Program-made: the position numbers and the translations under genes
From: Liolophura sinensis
Taxonomy: Eukaryota; Mollusca; Polyplacophora; Chitonida; Chitonidae
Direction of reading: 5' to 3'
Assembly (NCBI RefSeq): GCF_032854445.1
Contig: NC_088295.1
Location: 38,532,510-38,596,509 of the forward strand
DNA: 64,000 nucleotides
The notes under the pieces: generated by a model
Databases searched by the model: none
Seen by the model: the letters and a program-made list of their open reading frames with translations, nothing else
Told to the model about the DNA's origin: nothing
Part shown: one piece after another, positions 50,379 to 61,200 of the stretch
Layout: the number at the start of each line of letters is the position of its first letter
Numbering within the stretch: position 1 is the stretch's first letter

Positions 50379-50457
50379 GTTTCTCGTACCATAAGATTGT
50401 CGCCGTAGCGTAGGTGAAATATACTTAAGTTGGCCTAAAATATTGATTGAAAAAAAT
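50379..50457 (+). repeat. Co-amplified SINE B tail, copy 4 of 5
   Basis: Virtually identical to the copy at 44257. Confidence 0.85.
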
Positions 50458-51628
50458 TTAATGCTTTTTTTTAATTTGGAATTGAACCCAACACCAAATA
50501 CATAAAAGGAAAGACTGCGATCACCTTGTCTGTATACGTCATTTCAAATGAGAAATGGAACCCTCCCAGCATCTGATAGTGCTAATTTATAATTTACATC
50601 AGCACCAAACAGATACCAGGAAGGGATATAGCCTTGTCTGTATACATCTTTTCAAACGGGAAATGGAGCCCTCCCTAGCATCTGATAGTGCTAATTGACA
50701 ATACACATCAGTACCAAACAAATACCAGGAAGGGATATGATAGCCTTGTTTATATACATCTTTTAAAATGGGAAATTGAGCCCTCCCTAGCATCTGATAG
50801 TGCTAATTGATAATTCACATCAGCACCAAACAAAGACCAGGAAGGGATGTGATAGCCTTGTCTATATACGACTTTTAGAATGGGAAATGGAACCCTCCCT
50901 AGTATCTGATAGTGCTAATTTATAATTCATATCAGCACTAAACAAATACCAGGAAGGGATATGATAGCCTTGTCTATGTACAACTTTTAAAATGGGAAAT
51001 GGATCCCTCTCTAGCATCTGATAGCGCTAATATTTAATGTACATGAGCACCAAACTTATACTAGGGACTGATGTGATAGCCTTGTCTGTATACGTCTTTT
51101 TAAATTGGAAATGGAGCCCTTTCTAGCATGTGATAGTGCTAATTTCCAATGTACATCAGCACCAAACAGATACCAGGAAGGGATATAATAGCCTTGTCTG
51201 TATACATCTTTTCAAACGGGAAATGGAGCCCTCCTTAGCATCTGATAGTGCTAATTTCCAATGTACATCAGCACCAAACAGATAACAGGAAGGGATGTGA
51301 TTGTCTTGTCTGTATGCGTCTTTTACAATGGGAAACGGAACACTCCCTAACATGTGATAGTGCTAATTTACAATACACATCAGCACCAAACAAATACCAG
51401 GAAGGGATGTAATAGCCTTGTCTATATACGTCTTTTAAAACGGGAAATTGAGCCCTCCCTAGCATCTGATAGTGCTAATTTCCAATGTACATCAGCACCA
51501 AATAAATACCATGGAGGGATGTGATAGCCTTGTCTGTCTACGTCTTTTAAAATTGGAAGTGAAGACCTCCCTACATGTGATAGTGCTAATTTTCCATGTT
51601 CATCAGCACCAAACAGATACCAGTAATA

Positions 51629-51708
51629 GTTTCTCGTACCATAAGATTGTCGTCGTAGCGTTAGTGAAATATTCTTGCGTTGGCCTAAAATATTGATTGA
51701 AAAAAATT
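51629..51708 (+). repeat. Co-amplified SINE B tail, copy 5 of 5
   Basis: Least derived of the five ('agtgaaatattcttgcgttg'), close to the ancestral family B tail. Confidence 0.8.
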
Positions 51709-52590
51709 CAATGTTTTTTTTTTTTAAATTTGGAATTGAGCCCAACACCAAAGAAATAGAAGGAAGGACTGCGATTACCTTGTCTGTATACGTCATTTCA
51801 AATGAGAAATGGAACCCTCCCTAGCATCTGATAGTGCTAATTTATAATTCACATCAGCACCAAATAGATACCAGGAAGGGATGTGATAGCCTTGTCTATA
51901 TACGACTTTTAAAATGGGAAATTGAGCCCTCTCTAGCATCTGATAGTGCTAATTTATAATTCACATCAGCACCAAACAGATACCAGGAAGGGATATGATA
52001 GCTTTGTCTATATACGACTTTTAAATGGGAAATGTATCCCTCTCGAGCATCTGATAGTGCTAATTTTAATGTACATGAGCACCAAACATATACTAGGGAG
52101 GGATGTAATAGCCTTATCTGTATACGTCTTTTCAAATGGGAAATGGAGCCCTCCCTAGCATGTGATAGTGCTAATTTCCAATGTACATCAGCACCAAACA
52201 GATACCAGGAAGGGATGTGATTGGCTTGTCAGTATGCGTCTTTTAAAATGGGAAACGGAATACTCCCTAGCTTGTAATAGTGCTAATTTACAATACACAT
52301 CAGCACCAAACAAATACCAGGAAGGGATATGATAGCCTTGTCTATATACGTCTTTTAAAATGGAAAATTGAGCCCTCCTTAGTATCTGATAGTGCTAACA
52401 AATACCAGTAAGGGATGTGATAAACTTGTCCGTATGCGTCTGGTAAAATCAGAAATAACAAAGTGGGGTGAGATATATGTCCCTTCCCCTGTTTCAAGAA
52501 TACTAGAAAAGGTAAGGTTCTTTTTTCCCCTTGGCTTTGTATCGTAGGAAATGGATCCCCTCCCTGTACATCCAAGACCTAAAAATATTA

Positions 52591-53006
52591 GTATTAAAAA
52601 TTGCAAAAGACACAAAATATAGTTGGCCAAAACTGTGGCAAAGCGTTTAGATTTAGACTTGTACTCACTGCGTTGTTACCTTCATCCACCGGTAGGTACT
52701 CGACAGTCATCAATGTTGTGATTAAGTTCAGGATGGTTACCTTTCTCTAACAAATTCTTTATATAGACAGTGAACTTGTCACCTGTCGTTCAGTGCTGTG
52801 TGAGCTTGCCTGTTGCCATGCTTTATTCCCAGCGGGAGGTCCAAAAACGGACCCCCCCCCCCCCCTCCTTACTTTCTCTGGAGATAATCCATGTTTTTGC
52901 CACTTGTTGTTTAACCCTTCCCACTGAAGGTGTCACCCCACGGGAGAGGAGAGTGTGATCTTAGTTAGCTTGGTTTAGTCTCCGGATGCTATTTATTAAT
53001 AACTTC
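52591..53006. other. Unassigned spacer with a C14 run
   Basis: The C-homopolymer lies at 52852-52865. Nothing else recognised. Confidence 0.5.
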
Positions 53007-53177
53007 TGCAAAAGGTCCTCTCTGGCCGTAAGTAGGAAGTTATTGCAGCGACCTGCGGATGGTCGTGGGTTACCCCGGGCTCTGCCCGGTTTCCTCCCAC
53101 CATAATACTGGCCGCCGTCGTACAAGTGAAATATTCTTGATTACGGCGTAAAACACCAATCAAATAAATAAATAAAT
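53007..53177 (+). repeat. SINE family B, 3' two thirds
   Basis: 'ggtcctctctggccgtaag', 'gacctgcggatggtcgtggg', 'cgggctctgcccggtttcct', 'ctggccgccgtcgtacaagt' and 'attcttgattacggcg', then an (aaat)n tail. Best preserved + strand copy, lacking only the tRNA head. Confidence 0.93.
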
Positions 53178-54030
53178 CTGAAAAAGGTAGTTGTAAGAAC
53201 GTGTATTTATACAGCTAGCAAATGTCACAGTCTAATTTTCCACACCCAAGCCCATATTACATCTGCTGCCTTCATGTAATCAGGCATTTTAACCCACATA
53301 TTTATTTCATTCTGTTGAAGAATTCCGAGTCTGGGCTTCTGGGCTAAACATTCCACATGTATTTCTTTAAATATAGATTTAAGTAATTATGCGGGGCTCA
53401 TTAAGTTTAACGGAGTTAAAATGTATTCTAAACTAATTTGGTTTAACTCTGTCCTCGAGCCCAGAGCTTGTCACCAAGACAGTGTACTCAAAGCATCTAT
53501 AATTATGTTACATTATCCATAGGAACCTCAGTTTAGTCCCCATTTATTGTTTTTACTACCCCCCCCCCCCCCCACCCCTCAATTCATATTGTGGTTGCTC
53601 TGATACATGACAGGTATGTATGTCAGCACGCGCACTTGAGATGGTAACACCTGATATAACCTTCCGCCATTAACATGATCAAAGATACTAGCAAAGTATT
53701 GTAAAGTAACAGCGCTTATGTATTTTACTATTATTAGATGAAATTCTTTCTCCTATAATCTATACGTGAGTGTGTAGTCCATATGAGTCTGTTAAAGCGA
53801 TTGTTAGTTAGGAGATCAATGATTTAATGATATATAGCTGGTGTATATAGGCGACGTCCCATGATCTGTTATAACTATAGAGACTAAACAAAAGCATGCG
53901 ATTACACAAAGAGTTTCGGCCCTGTATCACTTTACTTCGAATCTTAAATAACGAAATGGATGCTGTAGATTTTAGATGGTTTGACAAGCTGTTCCACAGT
54001 CAAGGTTCTTATACTTTAACTGAGTTTAAC
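53178..54030. other. Unassigned spacer with a C15 run
   Basis: The C-homopolymer lies at 53559-53573. No gene or repeat family recognised otherwise. Confidence 0.45.
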
Positions 54031-54509
54031 TGAGGAAGTAAAACGGTATAAGTTCAGAGAGCAAGTAAGGAGGGTATAAGTTCAGAGAGGAAGTAAGGAC
54101 GGTATAAGTTCAGAGAGCAAGTATGGACGGTATAAGTTCAGAGAGGAAGTAAAACGGTACAAATTCAGAGAGCAAGTAAGGACGATATAAGTTCAGAGAG
54201 CAAGTAAGGACGATATAAGTTCAGAGAGCAAGTAAGGACGGTATAAGTTAGTCAGAGAGGAAGTAAGGACGGTATAAGTTCAGAGAGCAAGTAAGGACGG
54301 TATAAGTTCAGAGAGCAAGTAAGGACGGTATAAGTTCAAGAGAGGAAGTAGGGACGGTATAAGTTCAGAGAGGAAGTAAAACGGTACAAGTTCAGAGAGC
54401 AAGTAAGGACGGTATAAGTTCAGAGAGCAAGTAAGGACGGTATAAGTTCAGAGAGGAAGTAAAACGGTACGTTCAGAGAGCAAGTAAGGACGGTATAAGT
54501 TCAGGGAGG
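54031..54509 (+). repeat. 28-bp minisatellite, about 17 units
   Basis: The consensus is 'gtataagttcagagagcaag' + 'taaggacg'. Variants alternate between 'gcaagtaaggacg' and 'ggaagtaaaacg', giving a visible two-type pattern. A few units have small insertions ('ttagtcagag') or deletions. Confidence 0.97.
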
Positions 54510-55086
54510 CATTGTGAGCTTGATAGTGATGAACAGAGGAAACAGTATTTAAAAAAGTGTCGGAATTTTTCTAGTAGAATAATTTGATGGTGAACAGATT
54601 TATGAGGGAAAATAAGAGCCAGACGATCGCTGATTTCAGAAGGAGTCAAGATATTTAATTTGTCAAATAATAATTATGTTGTGTAGAAGTCGCCTTTCAG
54701 TTGTAAAGTTTTCTATATGAACCCTTTTTTCAGTAATTAAGTAGAACACGTGAGTCTGTTACTACTAGTTTGGTGCCATACACAGGTGTTGACACACAGT
54801 ACTCAAACTTGATTAAGACGCCATATAGCCCGATGAGATCGACATACTGGTGATAAAGTTACCCTTGAAGACAGTAGATGAAGGATTACCCCACCCACAA
54901 CTTTCAATATGCTCCGAATAGAATATAGCATGATGCACTACCTACAGCAATTTTCTGTAGGCTGAAAAAAATGTTCCACCTTCCTTGTAGCATGTCCTCT
55001 TGCTTTTAAGTTGTGAATTAACTTAAAATAACTAAAAACAAAAACGTTATTTTGTACTACTTTATAACTTTCCCTTTCAACGTTTT
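54510..55086. other. Unassigned spacer
   Basis: Nothing recognised. Confidence 0.4.
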
Positions 55087-55239
55087 AAGGGAATGTATAT
55101 TAAATACGGTCAGTTATAAGGAATGTATAGTTAAATACGATCAGTTATAAGGAAATGTATTTTAAATACGATCAGTTATAAGGGAATGTATATCAAATAC
55201 GATCAGTTATAAGGGAATGTATATTAAATACGATCAGTT
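55087..55239 (+). repeat. About 31-bp minisatellite, five units
   Basis: 'aagggaatgtatattaaata' + 'cgatcagttat' repeats five times with one- or two-base indels. Confidence 0.95.
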
Positions 55240-57409
55240 TTATATTTGGGGTGAAGAAGTGACCCAATCATTCGATATAGATTTTAAGAGCAGAATTGAT
55301 ACATAAAGGCGTGCCTTTAGAATTCAGCATGAATATACATCTATATATAAAGCTAATTGTCAGTTATCTGGACTGAATGAAGTTGATAATAAACTAGATT
55401 AATGCCACAAGCTGATAATCGGCTGACTGGATTAAATCGCCCCCCCCCCCCCCCCGAAGTCAAGTCTGTCACTTCGCCCAGACATTGTATCCACACTGTC
55501 TTTCTAATTATGTTCTATTCTCCATCTACCCATTTATCCAGAGCTTAATACGGACTCATTTAGCAAATTTTAAGTTCAATATTAACATATCATGACCAGA
55601 CATATTAAAGCTTGTCTGAGTGACCGATGCCCATAATGCCTGACATAGCTTGAAGTTCTTAGATTTAATCTGGCTTAATACAAATGAGACACATATCTCC
55701 CTACCATAGATCTAAACTGAAGTAAATATACCAACAAAGTAATGTACAAGTTACTAAAACATTAATAATATGTAGAGTCCCGAAAATACACACAAAAATC
55801 AAATTTAGAGACTTCTATATAACATACTATCTTTACTGTAGCCTCTACTCTATCCATATCTGTCTATCGTCTTAACGTTTGATGTCATACAAGGTAGACT
55901 AACTGCTGCAAATTGTAGGACAAACATTCAAAGTGTTAATTATGCAGTTTATCATCTTATATTTGTGAATCCAGTTTAGATTCCCCGTCAATAAGTCCAT
56001 CAAATGTCGTTCTACACCTTAATCACCCTAAATTTTTGTAAGGCGCCGAAATATTAACCGTTTTTTGCCATTTACAAGTCAGGAACAAAGTTTCCCACAG
56101 GCTATTTCCAACCCTGCCTGACATGTCTGACGGGACGCTCTGCTGAAGATCACCGTGTATGGCGTTCAAGACGGAACTTGGATATCACAATCTATTTATT
56201 ACCTGGGATTGATATTTACTAGACGTTTTTTGTTTAAGTATATGTATTTTAGATATCAACCCTGTACATTCAGCATGATTACGAATGTATATATGCACCT
56301 GCAGGGATGTTAAAGCCAGATTAGTCTATATAATATCTCTCTTTTAAGTTTTAAGTTATTGAACGGAATTATTTTTCATGCGAAATCTATACTACGTATA
56401 GCCAGCGTGTTCTCAGGGAATCTGTTGGTGTCAAGTGCAGGTGTTTGCACGCTGTAGTCTTCTGCGATTCACACGGCGAACACCTGTTGTCATCAGGTGG
56501 TGAAAAGCACTCAAAGTTAAGACAAGCTGTAGGGTGCACCCCAGCCACTACCTTCAATATGCCACATTATCTAATATATCACCGAAGTATAGCTCACTAT
56601 GTTGACTGGCAGGGCATTTTAAAAGATGTTTAGATCATTAATATAGTTATTATTTGAATTTTACTTTTTTATTACCAAAATTACTTTACTCTTTAAACTT
56701 TATCTACGTATATGTAGGTAGATGAAGAATTAAAATAAGTATAAAACAAAGCCAAATCTGTTAACTGCGATTAAACGGTACATTGCTAAGAAACTATTTG
56801 TTTAGTGACATCTAGAACAAGCCCGCCGGTAGTGAACTTAACGTTCTCTTCTCGAATGGCCAAAAAATACTGGCATGCACATGTCACAAGAAAATTTCGA
56901 TAAATATGACTGCATATCACATTCATTAAATAAAGTTCATTAAATATTTTATTCTCATCTCCATGACTACATAGCAGAGAGTGCTTCAAACATGTACTAT
57001 AACGCACACATGGGGGCCAGTGTCATTCTTTCCAATGCATTCCGTTTTCTTCGCCCAGGTATTCTCTAAAAGCGATTTTCAGTTGAACAAATTACAACGC
57101 GCATTTGACAGGCATGATGACGAAATGTGGATATCAGATTTTCATCTGAGTTGAAAGCATGTTAATGAAGATGTTCGGAACAATTTCCTTTCTTATTTAC
57201 TTTTTTTCTTTTGAAAAGAAAAATTTTGGTTCATTTGCAACTGTCTTAAGACACATTTTACGTCGTTTGCATGCGATCCATTAATCTATTTTCACCCGTC
57301 TCGACTTTCAATTAAGCTGTTGTTTGTCTTAAAAGTTAATTAGCATTTTCACCGTAGTGTCCCAGCGAGAAATGCTTTTATTTGCCATTTATAATTAATG
57401 CATACTTGA
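55240..57409. other. Unassigned spacer with a C16 run
   Basis: The C-homopolymer lies at 55440-55455. The 62-codon ORF at 56445-56633 has no family signature. Confidence 0.45.
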
Positions 57410-57596
57410 AGCAAAAATGTGCCCACCTGCCAGGGCACTTGGTAAGACAGTGGGGTGGGTGAGTTTGATGGAGACAGGTGCGAATCTGTATCTCGATGAC
57501 TGTTGGGGGTGAGAGGTCCCACCTGAAGTCGTCTGACACTGTCCAGACAGGCTCAGAATTCCCGAAGGGTGTCCCCAAAACGTCCTCATGGACACA

Positions 57597-57694
57597 TATA
57601 TAAACGTGAATTCTTGGTTACTCTGACATTCACAACGACAGTTTCGCAGAGCTCAGTCATACTATCAGCACCAGAAGGCACTGCACGAGTAAGT
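57597..57694 (+). promoter_or_regulatory. Predicted TATA promoter with short first exon and splice donor
   Basis: TATATAAA occupies 57597-57604. The expected start falls near 57627 in 'ctctgacattcacaacg'. About 60 bp later lies a strong donor, 'cacga/gtaagtatc' (gtaagt at 57689-57694). The segment upstream (57410-57600) is richer in G+C than its surroundings. Together these look like a promoter and a noncoding first exon. Transcription to the right would run straight into satellite array 2 in its hairpin-forming orientation. No downstream acceptor or coding exon is identified before the array. Confidence 0.4.
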
Positions 57695-57699
57695 ATCGG

Positions 57700-58261
57700 T
57701 GAATATGACAGTTTACTTTTTCCTTTTACAAATTTCAATTTTCACCATTTTAGCCATGGTAAATAATAATACAGGGTTTAGTGTGTATCGGTGTGTGGGA
57801 GTAATATTTCGCAAATAGACCTAACCTTATATATTGCATATGACCCATGTTGTAAACCAGCCCTCGATAACATAAGGTATAGTAAAGGGTATAAATAGTA
57901 ATAGATTCGTGGAAATATGAAATGATCTTTGACCAAACGTACTTGTTGTGTCATCAAGTGTTTCATGTAAAGGTACTTTATCAAGGACGAGCATTTATTT
58001 GCTGACATTAGACTTATCTATCAAATGATATTTGTTTTTCATAAGGACTGGGCAAGACTCACTCCAGTCTACTGAGCGACCAAACAAATCAGAACACATC
58101 TTACCTCTAAAAACTGAAGAACAAGTATCAGTTTTATCCAAATTCTTCCTCGGGAGAAGCCAGTTAGGGTTGGTTTTATAACCTTTACGACTTTCGAACA
58201 GATTTGCTCTGTATATGACAAACTTTTCTTACAGTCATTAGATTTCAAAGTACGGGTTTCT
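57700..58261. other. Unassigned spacer
   Basis: AT-rich sequence between the promoter-like site and the first decayed array 2 unit. No ORF with a recognisable family. Confidence 0.4.
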
Positions 58262-61200
58262 GTCGCTTGCAGACTAGTTTTTTGTATGTGCTGGTGTCTG
58301 CAAAAATTAACACTACTCGGCACTACAAAGGATAAAGGTTAGTGCTCATAAAAACAGACAGCACATTCGAGTACGAAGGGTTTGTCCACGAATTTTGTTT
58401 GTTTTGTATTTTTCTCTTTTTGCGAATCAGAAGGAAATGAATCTTCTCTGGCATTTGATATGCGCTTATGTATTATTTAATTAGCACTATTTGATGCTGG
58501 AGAGGGTTGTTTCATGATCCTTCCCAATTTATAGGCTTTTTTGTAGCCTCTCTCCATCCGTCACAGAATTTGACATATCGGTGTATGGCGAGTGATTAGT
58601 AACACTACGCCTACAGCCTAAATTTGTTTGTAATATTGTGATTCATTGACTCCGGAAACCTATTTGAGCATTATCTCAAGTTGTATCTGTCCGCAGACAT
58701 CTCATTGTATCCTCTTATTGGGTATGTGCTGCTGTTCAACAAATAATTAACACTACTCGATACCAAAAAGTTGATATAGCAAGAAGAACCGATGTAAACC
58801 TAAGGGCAAGTCTAAAAAAATCGCAGTAGCATGAAAAAATTATGCGAGCAGATTTTTGTCTATTGGAAGAATCATAGTCCTTCCCCGTATTTTACGCGTG
58901 TTGCTGTCAATACATAATAAGCATTGTTCGACGGTAAGATTGGAGTGGCCACATAAGAGACGTAAACATCAACAACCCCTTCAACCTGTCTAGCATAATG
59001 ACATGCCTGTTCTCTTTAAATGTTAGAAGACCTTTATGCATTAAAAGCGACATCAACCACAGGTCTTTCCACTGGATATTATAATGGGCCGTCACTTCAA
59101 AAAGCCTTCTACTTGACGCTAAGAAAAACGATGTCACACCCAGAGGTCATTCCATTAAATTTCATAAACTACTGTCTCTTGAAAAAATCTTCCTAGAATT
59201 TGCTGGTGTGTGTGAATGTGTGAATGTGCTGGTGTAAATGCATAATTAGCACTACTTGATGTTAGTAAGGTCAATGTCACGTCCGAGTTTTTATTATCTC
59301 TTCAAAAATCCTTCCTGGTATTCTATGTGTGCTGGTGTAATCCATAATTAGCACTATTGAATGCTTGGAAGGGCCCCCTCATGCCCAAATCTTTTCCGCC
59401 TTATTTAATAACTAACCATCCTCTCAATGCCTAATGGTATTAAATGTGTGTCCTGGCGTGAAGGCATGCCTAGCACAGTTCAATGCTTGGAACATCGACA
59501 CCGTTTTAGTTCGATTTCATTATAAAACCATCTATTCAAGAAACGCTACAAAAATTTGACATCTGTTTTCGATCATAAACTTTCCCTAGTTCTGCCTGGT
59601 ATTTGGTGTGTGCTGGTGTGAATGCATTATCAGCACTACTCAATGCTGCGAAATGCAATCTCATGCCCAACTAGTTTACGCCTCATTTCACAGGAAACAA
59701 TCTCCTTACCTGTTCCCGGTATTTGGCGAGTGCTGGTGTAAATACATAATTAGCTCTACTTGATCCTACGAAGGCCAATGTCACGACCAAGATCTTTCCA
59801 CGGAAGTTCGTCAAAAGTTATCTCTTCAAAATCCCTTCCTGGCATTTCGTTTGTGCTGATATATCAAATTAGCACTACTTGATGTTAGGGAGGGGGATGT
59901 CACCTCCAAGGGTAATTCAACTCGATTTCCTCACATATTATCTCTGCAAAAACCTTTCCTGGTATTTTGTGTGTGTTGGTGTAAATGCATAATTAGCACT
60001 ACTTGATGGTAGGAAGATCAGTGTCACGTCCAAGGGTTATTCGAGCGGATTTCATCACATACCGTCCCTTAAAAAACTTTTCCTAGTATTTTGTGAGTGC
60101 TGGTGTAAATGCACAATTCGCACTATTTGATGCTAGGAAGCGCAATGTCAGGCTCAAGGGTGATCTCACTGGAGTTTATCACACACCGTTTCATCAAAAA
60201 CCCTTCCTAGTATTTGGTTTGTGCTGGTGTAAATATAAAATTAGCACTACTTGATGCTAGGAAGGGCGATGTCAGTCCCAAGGCTCATTTCATCGGATTT
60301 CACAACACTGTCTCATCAAAAACCCTTCCTAGTATTTGGCTTGTGCTGGTGTAAATATCAAATTAGCACTACTTGATGCTAGGGATGGAGATGTCACCTC
60401 CAAGGGTAATTCAACTCGATTTCCTCACATATTATCTCTGCAAAAACCCATCCTGGTATTTTGTGTGCACTGGTGTAAATGCATAATTAGCACTACTTGA
60501 TGGTAGGCAGATCAGTGTCACGTCCAAGGGTTATTCGAGTGGATTTCATCACATACCGTCCCTTCAAAAACCTTTCCTAGTATTTTGTGAGTGCTGGTGT
60601 AAATGCACAATTCGCACTATTTGATGCTAGAAAGCGCAATGTCAGGCTCAAGGGTGATCTCACTGGAGTTTATCACATCATCAAAAACCCTTCCTAGTAT
60701 TTGGTTTGTGCTTGTGTAAATATCAAATTAGCACTACTTCATGCTAGGAAGGGCGATGTCACTACCAAGGCTCATTCCATCGGATTTCACAACACCGTCT
60801 CATCAAAAACCCTTCCTAGTATTTGGTTTGTGCTGGTGTAAATATAAAATTAGCACTACTTGATGCTGGGAAAGGCGATGTCTTGCCACTGGATTTCATC
60901 ATATATCATCTCTGCAAAAACCCTTCCTTCTGTTTTGGTGTGTGCACAAATGTACAATTATCATTACCTCATTGTAGGAAGGGCAATGTCACGTCGAATG
61001 GTTATTCCACTGTGTTTCATCGCATACCATCCCTCCAAAATCCGTTCCTAGTATTTGATGTGTGTTGGTGTAAATGCTCTAGTAGCACTACTCAATGCCT
61101 GGAAGGGCAACGTAATGCCCAACTAATTTGCGCCTCATTTGATAACTAACCATCTCTTTAACTCTTCTTTGCATTTGGTGTCTATTGGTGTAAATACATA

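Larger units (their letters stand above)
44094..51480 (+). repeat. Segmental duplication in array 1, 6.12-kb offset
   Basis: 43.8-45.25 kb recurs at 49.98-51.5 kb. Trapped tails at 44257 and 50379 are 6122 bp apart, as are the flanking monomers with 'caaaggtatagggatatgac' type deletions. At 50.69-50.80 kb the right copy has one extra monomer (112 bp), so the 45034 segment matches 51268 at offset 6234. Confidence 0.8.
37271..52590 (+). repeat. Satellite array 1, about 112-bp monomer, roughly 130 units
   Basis: Each monomer has a 66-bp core from 'ccctccctagcat' through 'gatagtgctaattt' and 'cagcaccaaacaaa' to 'ataccaggaaggg', plus a spacer of about 46 bp ('gatagccttgtctgtatacg', then 'tcttttaaaatgggaaatgg'). 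A variant with seven extra bases ('ctaaatttatatacatc') is about 119 bp. On the minus strand the core folds as a hairpin (13-bp basal stem, 5-bp apical stem). Monomers fall into subtypes that recur in order from about 41 kb onward. Left monomers (37.3-40.8 kb) are more varied. The right edge decays within about 200 bp at 52.4-52.6 kb. ORFs of 60-124 codons across monomers are by-products, since 112 is not divisible by three. Confidence 0.97.

Noticed and set aside
38324-52575. Many ORFs of 60-124 codons with recurring peptides such as YHIPSWYLFGADV
   Set aside because: They are translations of the satellite monomer on both strands. The 112-bp period is not a multiple of three, so no frame persists, and the openness follows from monomer composition.
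37271-52590. CRISPR-like regular repeats
   Set aside because: The spacers are themselves repeated and monomers are contiguous at 112 bp. This is satellite DNA in a eukaryotic genome.
57378-57595. Overlapping minus-strand ORFs upstream of the 57.6-kb promoter
   Set aside because: Two frames are open at once in a G+C-richer segment, without start context or family similarity. The promoter reading is more economical.
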